NCBI RefSeq assembly: GCF_026319305.1
Contig: NZ_JAPDMV010000002.1
Span: 1-64,000, forward strand
Source: Methylophaga sp. OBS4
GTDB lineage: Bacteria; Pseudomonadota; Gammaproteobacteria; Nitrosococcales; Methylophagaceae
Length of the DNA stretch: 64,000 nt
Direction: 5' to 3'
The notes under the pieces are model-generated. The model had not been told where the DNA came from. It ran no database searches and saw only the letters and a list, made by a program, of their open reading frames with translations. Position numbers and translations under genes: made by a program. Of the stretch, positions 1-9,699 are shown one piece after another. Positions within the stretch are counted from its first letter, which is position 1, and each line of letters starts with the position of its first letter.

Positions 1-42
1 ACTTGAAGCTGAAACGCTGGAAGACCCGGGCTATGGTCTGAA

Positions 43-714
43 TCAGGGTTGATAGCGTGTAGGATATGGGATCCCGGCTTGCTCAAACCCTTGCTTGCGA
101 AAGCGGAAGGAGTCGCAGTGGCCACAGGCACGCCCTTGCGCATCGGCCTGATAACAGGATACGGTCTGACTATAATCCACGCCCAGCGTCATACCACGCT
201 GAATAATTGCGGCTTTGCTGAGATCAATCAGTGGTGTTTCAATTTTCAGAGGCTGACCTTCCACGCCGGTTTTGGTGGCGAGATTGGCCATCTTTTCATA
301 GGCAGCGATATATTCCGGACGACAATCCGGATAGCCGGAGTAATCCACCGCGTTGACGCCGACAAAAATAGCTGCGGCATTCAGTACTTCCGCCCAGCCC
401 AGTGCGATCGACAGAAAGACGGTATTACGGGCAGGCACATAAGTGACCGGAATGCCTTCTTCATGCTGCTGGGGCACTGCAATATTGTTATCGGTCAATG
501 CCGAACCGCCGATGGCCGTCAGATCGATATTGATGATTTTATGTTCTACAGCGCCGAGCTGTTTGGATAAAGCCATAGAGGCATCCAGCTCTGCACGGTG
601 ACGCTGTCCATAGTCAAAGCTGATGGTGTAACAGTCATAACCTTCGGCTTTGGCAATGGCCAGTACGGTCGCCGAGTCCAGCCCGCCTGACAGCAACACA
701 ACGGCTCGTTTCAT
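43..714 (-). CDS. queC: 7-cyano-7-deazaguanine synthase QueC
   Basis: Converts 7-carboxy-7-deazaguanine to preQ0 with ATP and ammonia in queuosine synthesis. The 223-residue protein starts [20 protein letters not shown] (residues 9-14) is the PP-loop ATP-binding motif. I chose the start at 714 rather than an upstream in-frame codon at 735 because it gives the family N-terminus and its ATG overlaps the queE stop (ATGA), indicating translational coupling. The C-terminal zinc site normally has four cysteines; here it reads [17 protein letters not shown], so three cysteines are present and the fourth position is phenylalanine. Last gene of the minus-strand run. Confidence 0.95.
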   Translation of the reverse strand: MKRAVVLLSGGLDSATVLAIAKAEGYDCYTISFDYGQRHRAELDASMALSKQLGAVEHKIINIDLTAIGGSALTDNNIAVPQQHEEGIPVTYVPARNTVFLSIALGWAEVLNAAAIFVGVNAVDYSGYPDCRPEYIAAYEKMANLATKTGVEGQPLKIETPLIDLSKAAIIQRGMTLGVDYSQTVSCYQADAQGRACGHCDSFRFRKQGFEQAGIPYPTRYQP

Positions 715-1352
715 CGGCCCTGCTGTTCTCCCCACAAATACTTGTGTAATTGAATCTGCATCCGCACCGGCAGATTATCCGCCACAATCCAGTCTGCCAG
801 ATCGGACGGTTTCAAAGTGCCATGCACCGGCGAGAAAAGTATTTCACAGCGATCCGCCAATTGATGCTCGCGCAATTTGTCGCAGGCCCAGTCATAATCC
901 CGGCGATCACAAATCACGAATTTAAGCTGATCCTGTTGCCTGAGCAGTTCAATATTGCTGTAACGGTTTTTGCTTTCTTCACCGGAGGCGGGGGTTTTCA
1001 GATCCATCACTTTAATCACGCGCCGATCGACTTGGCTGATATCGATCGCGCCGCTGGTTTCCAAAGACACTTCAACACCGAGGTCGCAAAGGGCCGTCAA
1101 CAGCGAATGACAACTTTGCTGAGCCAATGGCTCACCGCCGGTCACGGTGACATATCGTGGATGATACGCAGCGACTTGTTCAACAATGTCGCTGATCTCC
1201 ATTTTCTGACCGCCATGAAACGCATATTCGGTATCACAGTAACCACAACGCAAAGGACAACCGGTCAGTCTTACAAAAACCGTGGGCAAACCTACGGTTC
1301 TGGACTCGCCCTGTAAGGAATAGAAAATTTCAGTAATACGGCACTGCGCCAT
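711..1352 (-). CDS. queE: 7-carboxy-7-deazaguanine synthase QueE
   Basis: Radical SAM enzyme making 7-carboxy-7-deazaguanine from 6-carboxytetrahydropterin, the step before QueC. The 213-residue protein starts [17 protein letters not shown]; the cluster motif [11 protein letters not shown] is the CX3CX2C signature near residue 30. The start at 1352 is preferred over an in-frame codon at 1418 because the family begins just before the FYSLQGE segment and the longer form would overlap cpoB. The stop overlaps the queC start. queD and queF are not in the window. Confidence 0.94.
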   Translation of the reverse strand: MAQCRITEIFYSLQGESRTVGLPTVFVRLTGCPLRCGYCDTEYAFHGGQKMEISDIVEQVAAYHPRYVTVTGGEPLAQQSCHSLLTALCDLGVEVSLETSGAIDISQVDRRVIKVMDLKTPASGEESKNRYSNIELLRQQDQLKFVICDRRDYDWACDKLREHQLADRCEILFSPVHGTLKPSDLADWIVADNLPVRMQIQLHKYLWGEQQGR

Positions 1353-1374
1353 TATCTTTTTACCTGGCCAGCGT

Positions 1375-2175
1375 TTAACGCGATTGTTGTTTAATACGAT
1401 CCAGTCTGACTTTGGCAAGTCTTGCTGCAGATGTATCGGGATATTGTTCGATCACGCTGTTCAACGTGGCAATGGCACGCTGGCTGTCACCCATTTCGTC
1501 TTCGCTGAAACCACGCTTGAGCAGCGCATCCGGCACTTTAGTGCTGGACGGGTATTGGTCAATCACAATCTGGAACAAGGCAGCCGCATCGGCAAACTGC
1601 CGCAAAACATATCTGGCTTCACCCTGCCAGTAATAAGCATTGGGCAGATAAATACTGTTGGGATACTGTTCAGGGAATGCTGACAAAGCAGCAACAGCCT
1701 GTTCATACTGGCCGCTACGCAATATTTGCAGGGCTGACTGATAGGCTGCTTCACCATTTTCAACCGCTACTGGTGCAGCATCCTGGCTGGTGCCCTCTGC
1801 CGGTGTCTGAATTTCGCTGTCCAGCTCAGGTTCCGTCACACTGTCATCGGTCATCGGTGCAACAGGCTGTGGCGGCGCAGCTTGAGTCTGTTCCTGCATA
1901 CGCTGATCCAGATCCAGATACATTTCACGCTGGCGCTTTTGCATCTGTTCCAGTTCATGACGCAGAGACTCATTGTCTCCGTTCAGACGCTTGATCTCGT
2001 TTTGCAACTGATCAACACGCGTGATCAGATTCATTAATCCCTGACCCTGAATAATGCGCTCCAGTCTTTCGACACGCTGCTGGAGCGGTTCGGGCTCTTC
2101 TGCCCAGCTGATGCCGGGCAGAGTCACCACCAGAATCACGGCACTGATCAGACTTTTTTTGCCGTTAAACTGCAT
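1375..2175 (-). CDS. cpoB: Tol-Pal system coordinator CpoB (YbgF)
   Basis: Periplasmic protein that, by family knowledge, links Tol-Pal constriction to peptidoglycan synthesis. The 266-residue sequence has a signal peptide ending near SWA (residue 25), a heptad-rich coiled coil at about 28-95 (the trimerisation segment), a Pro/Gln/acidic linker, and TPR repeats from about 140 to the end. It starts 1 nt after the pal stop, the usual last position of a tol-pal operon. The queE start lies 22 nt beyond its stop, so queE and queC are probably cotranscribed. Confidence 0.94.
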   Translation of the reverse strand: MQFNGKKSLISAVILVVTLPGISWAEEPEPLQQRVERLERIIQGQGLMNLITRVDQLQNEIKRLNGDNESLRHELEQMQKRQREMYLDLDQRMQEQTQAAPPQPVAPMTDDSVTEPELDSEIQTPAEGTSQDAAPVAVENGEAAYQSALQILRSGQYEQAVAALSAFPEQYPNSIYLPNAYYWQGEARYVLRQFADAAALFQIVIDQYPSSTKVPDALLKRGFSEDEMGDSQRAIATLNSVIEQYPDTSAARLAKVRLDRIKQQSR

Positions 2176-2176
2176 C

Positions 2177-2746
2177 TTATCGACCTATATAAATGATTTC
2201 TACACGACGGTTTTGAGACCAGGAATATTCATCATGACCATCTTCAGCAGGACGTTCTTCACCAAAACTGGTGACCTGGAACTGATTGATACTGGCACCC
2301 TGCAGCATCAAAAACTGACGAACCGACAAAGCACGACGTTCGCCCAGAGCCAGATTGTATTCACGGGAACCACGTTCATCTGTATGCCCTTCCAGACGAA
2401 CCGTCAAGTTCGGATTTTTAGACAAGTAGGCCGCATGCGCTTCCAGCGTGGCCTGATCTTCAACACGGACAACATCACTATCATAGTCGAAATAGACCAC
2501 ACGATTGGAGAGCGGGCTGGAAGGATCATTCAGTTCACTGCCACTGTATTGATCTTCACCGACAACGACCTGTGCTTCAGCGCCAAAATCACTGCCTTCG
2601 GCACCTTCACCATCAGCACCGGAAGCTTTTGCACTGAGGTCTTCAACGGCAACATCGCCTTCACCCATGCCTTTATCGGGGGTAGAGCTACAACCTGCTA
2701 ACCACAATAATGGCATCATTAATACAAACATTTTTAAAAACTTCAT
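2177..2746 (-). CDS. pal: Peptidoglycan-associated lipoprotein Pal
   Basis: Outer-membrane lipoprotein that binds peptidoglycan and TolB. The 189-residue precursor has a lipobox LAGC with the lipidated cysteine at residue 19, a Gly/Ala/acidic linker to about 75, and a C-terminal OmpA-type domain with the hallmark LEGHTDERGSREYN and NRRVEI segments. It lies 20 nt downstream of tolB, with a GGAG-type Shine-Dalgarno sequence in the gap. Confidence 0.97.
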   Translation of the reverse strand: MKFLKMFVLMMPLLWLAGCSSTPDKGMGEGDVAVEDLSAKASGADGEGAEGSDFGAEAQVVVGEDQYSGSELNDPSSPLSNRVVYFDYDSDVVRVEDQATLEAHAAYLSKNPNLTVRLEGHTDERGSREYNLALGERRALSVRQFLMLQGASINQFQVTSFGEERPAEDGHDEYSWSQNRRVEIIYIGR

Positions 2747-2766
2747 ATATATACTCCTGTGGGGGG

Positions 2767-4065
2767 TTAATTTCTAAATGGCGACCATGCCGGTTCGCGT
2801 ACCGCGCTGCCTGATTCGCCCAAGCGTTGTTTAATTTGACCATCAACGGAAACGGCTGCCAGAACACCTTTGCCCTTTTGTGACGTAGCATACAGGATCA
2901 TTCGGCCGTTCGGCGCAAAGCTCGGAGATTCATCCGCGGTGGTATCGGTCAATACCTGCACTGCGCCAGTCTGCAAATCCTGAACGGCAATATGAAACTT
3001 GCCGTTAACAGCGTGTACCATGGACATCATGCGTCCGTCCGGTGAAATATCTGCAGAAGCATTATAACCACCTTCAAAAGTCAATCGCTCGGCGCGACCA
3101 CCTGTGGCGGCAACTTTATAGATTTGCGGGCGGCCGCCACGGTCGGATGTGAACAAGATTTCACGACCGTTGGGCATCCATACCGCTTCAGTATCAATAG
3201 CCTGTGAATTATGGGTCACACGTGACAACTTGCCGGAATCAAGTTCCAGCACATAGATTTCCGGATTACCGCCTTTAGACAGGGTCAAAGCCAGTTTCTT
3301 ACCATCCGGTGACCAGGCCGGCGCACTGTTCAGCCCCTTGAATGAAGCGATGGAATTACGGCGACCGCTACGCAGTTCCTGCACATACACTTCTGAGTTA
3401 CCGTTTTCAAATGACACATAGGTCAGACGTTCGCCATCCGGCGCCCAGTTGGGAGACATAATCGGTTGGGTAGATTGCAGAACCGTCCTCGGATTGGCGC
3501 CATCAGCGTCAGACACCTGTAACGCATAACGCTTACTGCCATCGGCATTTTTCATTTCTGTCACAAAAGCCAGACGCGTGGAAAACACCCCTTTCTCACC
3601 GGTCAGTGTTTCATAAACGATATCGGCGATCTGATGCGCCAGGTTACGTAAACCGGAGGCAGGGATCTTGTAACGCTTACCCACCAGTTGCTGTCCTTTG
3701 TAAACATCAAACAACTGGAACTGAACCTGAAAATTTTCGCCGTCCTGACTGCTTACTTTGCCGATCAGCAGACCTTCCGAACGCAACAGGCGCCAGTCGG
3801 CAAAGTTGACCTGCTGCGCCTCATGCGGTTGTGAAATCAGATCCCGTTTTTCCAAGGGGGCAAAACGACCACTACTCGCCAAATCGTTACTGATAATGGC
3901 TGAAATATCTTCCGGTGCTGCGTATCCTTCGCTGCCAAATGGCACAATCGCAATCGGCAATGCTGCTTCGGAACCACCGGTAATTTCGATGGTGAGCAGC
4001 GCATGTGCCGGCCATGGCAGCAAAGCAATCAGTAGTGCGATTGTATTTAACCAACGTTTGACCAT
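2767..4065 (-). CDS. tolB: Tol-Pal beta-propeller protein TolB
   Basis: Periplasmic protein that connects Pal to the inner-membrane TolQRA complex. The 432-residue precursor has a signal peptide ending AHA (about residue 22), an N-terminal alpha/beta domain to about 165, and a six-bladed propeller with repeated PD40 strands such as SPNWAPDGERLTYVS, APAWSPDGKKLALTL and SADISPDGRMMSMV. Length is normal for the family. It follows tolA by 12 nt. Confidence 0.97.
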   Translation of the reverse strand: MVKRWLNTIALLIALLPWPAHALLTIEITGGSEAALPIAIVPFGSEGYAAPEDISAIISNDLASSGRFAPLEKRDLISQPHEAQQVNFADWRLLRSEGLLIGKVSSQDGENFQVQFQLFDVYKGQQLVGKRYKIPASGLRNLAHQIADIVYETLTGEKGVFSTRLAFVTEMKNADGSKRYALQVSDADGANPRTVLQSTQPIMSPNWAPDGERLTYVSFENGNSEVYVQELRSGRRNSIASFKGLNSAPAWSPDGKKLALTLSKGGNPEIYVLELDSGKLSRVTHNSQAIDTEAVWMPNGREILFTSDRGGRPQIYKVAATGGRAERLTFEGGYNASADISPDGRMMSMVHAVNGKFHIAVQDLQTGAVQVLTDTTADESPSFAPNGRMILYATSQKGKGVLAAVSVDGQIKQRLGESGSAVREPAWSPFRN

Positions 4066-4077
4066 CGCATCTGTCCT

Positions 4078-5196
4078 CTATTCTGGTTTAAAGATAAATT
4101 GGAAATCACGCAAAGCCGCAGCCGCCTGGGGGTCGGTTGGCTGAGGCAACGGTGCTGCTTTATAAACTGCTGATTCTGCCGAGCGATCAAATACGGCATT
4201 GCCACTGCTTTTTACCACTGAGACCTGTTTAACATCACCGCCCGGTAGCAAAGTCACGCGTAAAGTACACTGCAAACCATTTTCAGCATTGGAGGGTCGA
4301 ATCCAGTAACGTTTAACCCGCTGTTTGATCATGAGCGAGTATTGATCAACCACGCCTGCAACCCGTCGAGCATCACGTTCTTGCTGCTCCTGTTCCAGTT
4401 GACGGCGCAGATCATCTTCAGCGGCTTTACGTTCGGCTTCCTCTGCCTTGCGTTTGGCCTCTTCTGCAGCTTTACGTTTGGCTTCTTCAGCCTGCTGGCG
4501 TTCTTGTTCCGCTTTACGTTTAGCTTCCTCTTCAGCTTTGCGCTTAGCTTCTTCGGCTGCGGCTTTACGTTCGGCTTCAGCTTTGCGTTTAGCTTCTTCT
4601 GCTGCTTTACGTTCTGCTTCAGCCTTGCGTTTGGCTTCTTCAGCCTGCTGGCGTTCCTGCTCGGCTTTTTGTTTAGCTTCTTCTGCCGCTTTACGTTCTG
4701 CTTCGGCCTTACGTTGGGCCTCTTCCTCTGCCTTACGTTTTTGCTCGGCGGCCAGACGCTCCTGCTCGGCTTTTTGCTTGCGCTGTTCTTCTAACTGGCG
4801 CTGTTTTTCAAGTTCGGCAATACGCTGTTGTTCAGCCTCTGCTTCCTGCTTGCGGCGCTCTTGTTCAATCCGGGCGCGCTCTTCCATATCCAGATATTCC
4901 TGTTCTTTACGTGCCAGTTCCGTCTGCGTCTGCTCCAGTTTGTCCTGTATTTTCTGCTGCCGCTCTTCTTCAGCTTCGCGTTGTTTTTTCTCCAGTTCGT
5001 CCAGTTTCGCAACTTCCCGGTCGACCAGAGCCTGATCCAGAATCGTGGCCTGAACAATTTCAACATCCGGTTGTTGTGCCAAGTGACGTGGCGCTGTATT
5101 GAAATCCATACCTACCACAAACAAAGCCAGAATGATGATATGCAACAGCAGCGAGTAGCTACCGGCCAGGAATTTTTCAACGATTGGTTTCTTCAT
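4078..5196 (-). CDS. tolA: Energy-transducing protein TolA
   Basis: Inner-membrane protein that spans the periplasm. The 372-residue sequence has one N-terminal transmembrane helix (about 13-31), a long Ala/Lys/Glu-rich helical domain II (about 45-275), and a globular C-terminal domain III (about 285-372) that contacts Pal/TolB. Domain II contains many near-repeats of the type AERKAAEEAKRKAEAE, so the DNA at 4400-4800 is internally repetitive. This explains the long open frames on the opposite strand here, which are not genes. Confidence 0.96.
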   Translation of the reverse strand: MKKPIVEKFLAGSYSLLLHIIILALFVVGMDFNTAPRHLAQQPDVEIVQATILDQALVDREVAKLDELEKKQREAEEERQQKIQDKLEQTQTELARKEQEYLDMEERARIEQERRKQEAEAEQQRIAELEKQRQLEEQRKQKAEQERLAAEQKRKAEEEAQRKAEAERKAAEEAKQKAEQERQQAEEAKRKAEAERKAAEEAKRKAEAERKAAAEEAKRKAEEEAKRKAEQERQQAEEAKRKAAEEAKRKAEEAERKAAEDDLRRQLEQEQQERDARRVAGVVDQYSLMIKQRVKRYWIRPSNAENGLQCTLRVTLLPGGDVKQVSVVKSSGNAVFDRSAESAVYKAAPLPQPTDPQAAAALRDFQFIFKPE

Positions 5197-5200
5197 ACTA

Positions 5201-5656
5201 CTATTGGTCGGTCGCCACCGTCTCAGGCTGTTGTGTAATCAGGCCTACACTGGGCGCGCCCGCTTTCTGCAACAGCGCCATAGCTGTTACCACATAGCCG
5301 TAATTAACAGCATTATCACCTTTCACCATTACCGGTGTCTGCGGGTTGCGCCTCAGTACCGCGGCTGTTTTAGCCATCAATTCCTGCGCACTGATAGGTT
5401 CATCCTGTGTATCACCAATCGCCACATAGAAATTGCCTTTTGCATCCACCGATACCACCAAAGGCTCGGTATTTTCATCCGGTACTTCTACCGGTTTGGC
5501 ATCCGCTTTGGGCAACTCAACTTTGATGCCCTGAGTCAGCATCGGCGCGGTGATCATGAAAATAATCAACAACACCAGCATAACGTCAATATAAGGCACC
5601 ACATTGATCTCACCCATGGGTTTGCGACGTTGTCGTATGCGTTTATGTACAGCCAT
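5201..5656 (-). CDS. tolR: Tol-Pal proton-channel subunit TolR
   Basis: ExbD/TolR-family protein of 151 residues. A short cytoplasmic N-terminus (MAVHKRIRQRRKPMGEINVV) leads into one transmembrane helix containing the proton-relay aspartate in PYIDVMLVLLIIF (residue 24), then a periplasmic domain. It lies 14 nt downstream of tolQ and 4 nt upstream of tolA, the standard tolQRA order. With TolQ it uses the proton motive force to energise TolA. Confidence 0.96.
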   Translation of the reverse strand: MAVHKRIRQRRKPMGEINVVPYIDVMLVLLIIFMITAPMLTQGIKVELPKADAKPVEVPDENTEPLVVSVDAKGNFYVAIGDTQDEPISAQELMAKTAAVLRRNPQTPVMVKGDNAVNYGYVVTAMALLQKAGAPSVGLITQQPETVATDQ

Positions 5657-5670
5657 TGTTAACCCCGCGG

Positions 5671-6339
5671 TTAATCCTGTTGACGCTGTAAAATGGAAGA
5701 AAACTCCTCAAGGAAGGTATCGTAGCGATTGATCAGACGCTCCACTTCATGTGAGTAGCGGTTGTAGGCAATAACCGCCGGAATCGCCGCAAACAGCCCC
5801 ATCGCTGTGGCTATCAACGCTTCCGCAATACCGGGTGCCACCATCGCTAAAGTCGCGTGTTGCACATTACCCAGAGCACGGAACGAGTTCATAATGCCCC
5901 AGACAGTACCGAACAGACCGATATATGGACTGGTGGAACCGGCAGTAGCCAGAAACGGTAACGACGTTTCCAACTGGTCAATTTCACGTGCCAGAGAAAT
6001 ACGCATGACCCGCTGCGACCCATCCAGCACATAATTGCTGCCATTGGCAAATTTCTTCAAGCGTACGAATTCTTTGAAGCCAACTTCAAAAATGCCCTCC
6101 ATACCGCGGCTGGCATGTGGGCGGGAAGAAATATCTTCATAAAGGCGATTAAGTTCATTGCCAGACCAGAACTTGTCTTCAAACGCATTGGCATCGCGCT
6201 TGGCCTGCTCCAGTTCGCTTCTTTTACGAAAAATAATTAACCAGGAATAAAATGAAATCAGCAACAACGCCAGCATCACCAGTTTAACCAGCAGACTGGC
6301 TTCGGTAATCAACGTTATCAGGGATAGATCAGCAGTCAC
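5671..6339 (-). CDS. tolQ: Tol-Pal proton-channel subunit TolQ
   Basis: MotA/TolQ/ExbB-family membrane protein of 222 residues. Three transmembrane segments are visible: about 15-35, 130-155 (with GLFGTVWGIMNSF) and 165-190 (ALIATAMGLFAAIPAV). Its start overlaps the last 11 nt of ybgC, so it is probably translationally coupled to it. It forms the stator with TolR and drives TolA. Confidence 0.96.
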   Translation of the reverse strand: MTADLSLITLITEASLLVKLVMLALLLISFYSWLIIFRKRSELEQAKRDANAFEDKFWSGNELNRLYEDISSRPHASRGMEGIFEVGFKEFVRLKKFANGSNYVLDGSQRVMRISLAREIDQLETSLPFLATAGSTSPYIGLFGTVWGIMNSFRALGNVQHATLAMVAPGIAEALIATAMGLFAAIPAVIAYNRYSHEVERLINRYDTFLEEFSSILQRQQD

Positions 6340-6733
6340 CGTGCATCTCCGTCAGAATAAATAAAGGTATAGATTGTGGACGAAAGGAATCAGCGTCAAG
6401 ACACGCAATTCTGACTGACGCTTCACACAACAGTTCCTCACCACGATAGATAATTTGTTCAAAATGCATACTAGCACCAGAGGCTTTCAGTAAACGTGAT
6501 CTGATCAACAAAGCATCGTTAAATCGGGCCGGCCGACGGAAATTCAACTGCATTGAATGCACTGCAAACAGGCAGCCATGCTCGGTTCGGAGTATATCTT
6601 GCTCAAAACCCAGTTCACGCAACCACTCGGTTCTGGCTCGTTCCATGAAGTTAAGATAGTTGGAATGATACACGACTCCGCCGCTGTCAGTATCTTCATA
6701 ATAAACACGGACCGGCCAGTCAAATTTTTGCAT
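6329..6733 (-). CDS. ybgC: Acyl-CoA thioesterase YbgC
   Basis: Hot-dog-fold thioesterase of 134 residues, the usual first gene of tol-pal operons. The catalytic aspartate lies in the N-terminal motif YYEDTDSGGVVYHSNYL. Family members hydrolyse short-chain or phospholipid-related acyl-CoA; the physiological substrate is not settled. It starts 2 nt after the ruvB stop, so ruvABC and tol-pal are contiguous here without an obvious terminator between them. Confidence 0.95.
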   Translation of the reverse strand: MQKFDWPVRVYYEDTDSGGVVYHSNYLNFMERARTEWLRELGFEQDILRTEHGCLFAVHSMQLNFRRPARFNDALLIRSRLLKASGASMHFEQIIYRGEELLCEASVRIACLDADSFRPQSIPLFILTEMHGDC

Positions 6734-6735
6734 TG

Positions 6736-7749
6736 TTACTCACCGTCAAGCGTGATAGCGGGCGTCAATCCCAAATGCAGCCATGCTCTTTTTGTCGCCA
6801 CTCTTCCTCGCGGCGTGCGCATAATAAATCCTTCCTGGATCAAAAAAGGTTCCAGCACATCTTCGATTGTGCCGCGTTCCTCACCGATGGCGGCCGCCAG
6901 GTTATCAAGCCCGACCGGCCCGCCTTCAAATTTTTCAATAATCGCCAACAATAATTTACGATCCAGCATATCAAAACCGAAATTATCCACGTCCAGCAAA
7001 TCCAGCGCCTGACGGGCGATTTCGGCTGTCACTTCACCGTCAAATCTCACTTCGGCATAATCCCGCACCCGCCGCAGCAGACGGTTGGCAATACGCGGGG
7101 TTCCCCGTGAACGGCGGGCAATTTCGTTAGCACCGCTTTTATCCAGATGAACATTAAGAATACCGGCGCTGCGCTGCACAATGGTGCTCAAATCTTCACT
7201 GTTATAAAACTCAAGCCGCTGCACAATTCCGAAACGATCCCGCAGCGGTGAAGTCAATGAGCCGGCACGGGTGGTTGCGCCCACCAGCGTAAACGGCTCC
7301 AGATCCAGTTTAATGGAACGCGCTGCCGGTCCTTCGCCGATCATAATATCTATTTGATAATCTTCCATCGCCGGATATAACACTTCTTCCACCACCGGGC
7401 TGAGGCGATGTATTTCATCGACGAATAAAACATCGTTGGGTTCCAGATTAGTCAGTAACGCCGCCAGATCACCGGGACGCTCCAATACCGGACCGGAAGT
7501 CTGTCGGAGATTCACCCCCATTTCATGGGCAATAATGTTAGCCAGTGTCGTTTTACCCAGACCCGGCGGACCGAATATCAAGGTGTGATCCAGCGCTTCC
7601 TTACGCTTTCTGGCCGCAGACACAAACAACTCCATCTGCTCGCGTACCACCGGCTGGCCGATATAATCAGCCAGTGTGAGCGGGCGGATAGCCCGATCAA
7701 AGCGTTCTTCCTCACCGTTGGCTTGTGCTGTGATAAATCGCTCATCCAT
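6736..7749 (-). CDS. ruvB: Holliday junction branch migration ATPase RuvB
   Basis: AAA+ motor that drives branch migration with RuvA. The 337-residue protein has Walker [12 protein letters not shown] (about residue 60), Walker B DEIHRL, a sensor region GATTRAGSL, and the C-terminal winged-helix domain ending near [10 protein letters not shown]. It starts 2 nt after the ruvA stop. Confidence 0.98.
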   Translation of the reverse strand: MDERFITAQANGEEERFDRAIRPLTLADYIGQPVVREQMELFVSAARKRKEALDHTLIFGPPGLGKTTLANIIAHEMGVNLRQTSGPVLERPGDLAALLTNLEPNDVLFVDEIHRLSPVVEEVLYPAMEDYQIDIMIGEGPAARSIKLDLEPFTLVGATTRAGSLTSPLRDRFGIVQRLEFYNSEDLSTIVQRSAGILNVHLDKSGANEIARRSRGTPRIANRLLRRVRDYAEVRFDGEVTAEIARQALDLLDVDNFGFDMLDRKLLLAIIEKFEGGPVGLDNLAAAIGEERGTIEDVLEPFLIQEGFIMRTPRGRVATKRAWLHLGLTPAITLDGE

Positions 7750-7751
7750 GC

Positions 7752-8345
7752 TCAGTTTCTCTGCAAGGCCTGACGAATCATTTGCTCGGTAGACATGCCT
7801 TCGCTGTCAAAGCTGCGCAGCATCTTATCCGCTTCAGCAGCTTTATACCCCAACGCCATCAAGGCTTCCACCGCTTCATTTTTAGCCCCTGTAACCACTG
7901 CACTGCCGGTGACAATCGTATCCAGTCCCATCGCGGCGCTGACTTCTTTCAGGCGATCGCGCATTTCAACGATCAACCTTTCCGCTGTTTTCTTACCCAC
8001 ACCGGGCAAACGGGTCAGACTGGCGGTGTCGCCGTCCTGCACACTGCGGGCAAAGGTATCGACATCACTGCCGGATAAAATCGTCAACGCCAGTTTGGCA
8101 CCTACGCCGTTAACCTTGAGCAGGCTGCGAAACAGTAAACGTTCACGCTCGGAGGCAAAGCCATAAAGCAATTGTGCGTCTTCGCGCACTACCATATGCG
8201 TAAACAGGGTAATTTCTTCGTTAACAGCGGGAAGATTAAAAAAGGTCGACATCGGCGCTGACAACTCATAACCGACACCTTGTACATCCAACACCAGTTC
8301 GGGCGGTTGTTTTTCTATGATAATGCCACGCAAACGTCCAATCAT
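7752..8345 (-). CDS. ruvA: Holliday junction DNA-binding protein RuvA
   Basis: Tetrameric junction-binding protein of 197 residues. It has an N-terminal OB fold ([14 protein letters not shown]), a helix-hairpin-helix domain at about 70-140 with the motifs [15 protein letters not shown] and [15 protein letters not shown], and a C-terminal domain III that contacts RuvB. Its ATG overlaps the ruvC stop by 4 nt. Confidence 0.98.
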   Translation of the reverse strand: MIGRLRGIIIEKQPPELVLDVQGVGYELSAPMSTFFNLPAVNEEITLFTHMVVREDAQLLYGFASERERLLFRSLLKVNGVGAKLALTILSGSDVDTFARSVQDGDTASLTRLPGVGKKTAERLIVEMRDRLKEVSAAMGLDTIVTGSAVVTGAKNEAVEALMALGYKAAEADKMLRSFDSEGMSTEQMIRQALQRN

Positions 8346-8890
8346 CGACTATATCGTCCTCCGCGACGGGTAGTGCGCATGCCTTCGGGCAATTTGCGCT
8401 GACTGCTGCCGATAGCAGCGTGATGCGCATGTGTCAGCGCACAGGCCAGCGCATCGGCTGCATCTTCTTCCGGTAACTCCGGCAGGTTCAGAATCACTGA
8501 CATCATATACTGGACCTGATCTTTTTTCGCGTGGCCGTTGCCGACCACGGCTTTTTTGATTTGGGTGGCACTGTATTCATAGACACTGAGCTGCTGACTC
8601 ACTGCCGCGCAAATAGCCGCGCCGCGTGCCTGCCCCAACTTTAATGCCGAATCGGCGTTTTTGTGCAGAAACACTTTTTCCACCGCCATCATATCCGGCT
8701 GGTAGCGCTGAATCAGATCGGTCAGACCTTCAAATATCTGCTTCAGTCTGTCGGTAAACTCGCCGTTGCCGACTTTCAGCCGGCCGTTAATGACGTGTTT
8801 AATTTGTTTTCCTTCCAGTTCGATGATGCCGAAACCAGTTTTACGTGAGCCAGGATCAATTCCAAGAATACGCGGCATACCCTGTGGCAT
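8342..8890 (-). CDS. ruvC: Crossover junction endodeoxyribonuclease RuvC
   Basis: Holliday junction resolvase with an RNase H fold, 182 residues. The first catalytic aspartate is in ILGIDPGSRKTGFG, the glutamate in MAVEKVF, and the C-terminal acidic pair in EEDAADALACALTHAHH. The first ATG overlaps the yebC stop as TGATG, which supports coupled initiation; an ATG four codons in (8878) also gives a family-like N-terminus. No LexA-type box was seen upstream of yebC. Confidence 0.96.
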   Translation of the reverse strand: MPQGMPRILGIDPGSRKTGFGIIELEGKQIKHVINGRLKVGNGEFTDRLKQIFEGLTDLIQRYQPDMMAVEKVFLHKNADSALKLGQARGAAICAAVSQQLSVYEYSATQIKKAVVGNGHAKKDQVQYMMSVILNLPELPEEDAADALACALTHAHHAAIGSSQRKLPEGMRTTRRGGRYSR

Positions 8891-9639
8891 CAGCTATCGA
8901 GCTGGGCCATCACCTCATCGGAGAAATCAGCATTGGAATACACTTCCTGCACATCATCCAATTCTTCAAATGCTTCAATCATGGCAATCGCCTTTCTGGC
9001 ATCATCCACATCCAGGCTTACCGTGGTATCCGGATGCATGGTGACTTGAGCTGACTCGGCTTCCAGTCCGGCCGCATCCAGCGCATCTTTCACCACCGCA
9101 TATTCTTCCGGGGTGGTGAAGACATCTATCGAACCATCGTCATTGGTGACGATATCTTCGGCACCGGCTTCCAGCGCCGCTTCCATCACCGTATCTTCAT
9201 CGGTGCCAGCGGCAAAGCTGATGATGCCTTTTTTATTAAACAGATAGGCAACTGAACCATCGGTACCCATATTGCCGCCACGCTTGGTAAACACATTGCG
9301 CACAGCGGCCACGGTGCGGTTACGATTATCGGTCATGCAGTCCACCATAATCGCCGTACCGTTAGGGCCGTAACCTTCGTAACGAATTTCCTCGTAGCTG
9401 ACCCCTTCCAGTTCACCGGCGCCCCGTTTGGTGGCGCGCTCAATGACATCTTTGGTCATATTATTGCCCAGCGCCTTGTCAGTCGCCGCCCGCAAACGTG
9501 GGTTGGAAGCCGGGTCGCTTCCACCCATCCGGGCTGCAACGGTGATTTCCCGGATCAGCTTGGTGAACAATTTGCCGCGTTTGGCATCCTGCGCGCCTTT
9601 TCTATGCTGAATATTCGCCCACTTACTATGACCTGCCAT
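8890..9639 (-). CDS. yebC: YebC/PmpR family translation/transcription factor
   Basis: Protein of 249 residues with the canonical start [20 protein letters not shown]. Family members were first described as DNA-binding regulators (PmpR, YebC), and more recent work on some members supports a role in relieving ribosome stalling. The yebC-ruvC-ruvA-ruvB order is conserved in gammaproteobacteria. First gene of the minus-strand run, so the main promoter should lie in 9640-9700. Confidence 0.95.
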   Translation of the reverse strand: MAGHSKWANIQHRKGAQDAKRGKLFTKLIREITVAARMGGSDPASNPRLRAATDKALGNNMTKDVIERATKRGAGELEGVSYEEIRYEGYGPNGTAIMVDCMTDNRNRTVAAVRNVFTKRGGNMGTDGSVAYLFNKKGIISFAAGTDEDTVMEAALEAGAEDIVTNDDGSIDVFTTPEEYAVVKDALDAAGLEAESAQVTMHPDTTVSLDVDDARKAIAMIEAFEELDDVQEVYSNADFSDEVMAQLDS

Positions 9640-9699
9640 TGCTGTTACTTACCTCTTTGTTTGTTCGTTCCGGCCCGCACCGGCCGGATTTGAAAATTC

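Noticed and set aside
4400-4800. Repetitive DNA that could be mistaken for a CRISPR array
   Set aside because: The repeats are in frame within tolA, irregular in length and encode the helical domain; there are no unique spacers of constant size and no cas genes.
4342-5238. Long plus-strand open frames opposite tolA
   Set aside because: They mirror the Ala/Lys/Glu repeats of TolA domain II, giving Ser/Arg/Ala or Phe/Leu-rich translations, and have no ribosome sites. They are compositional shadows.
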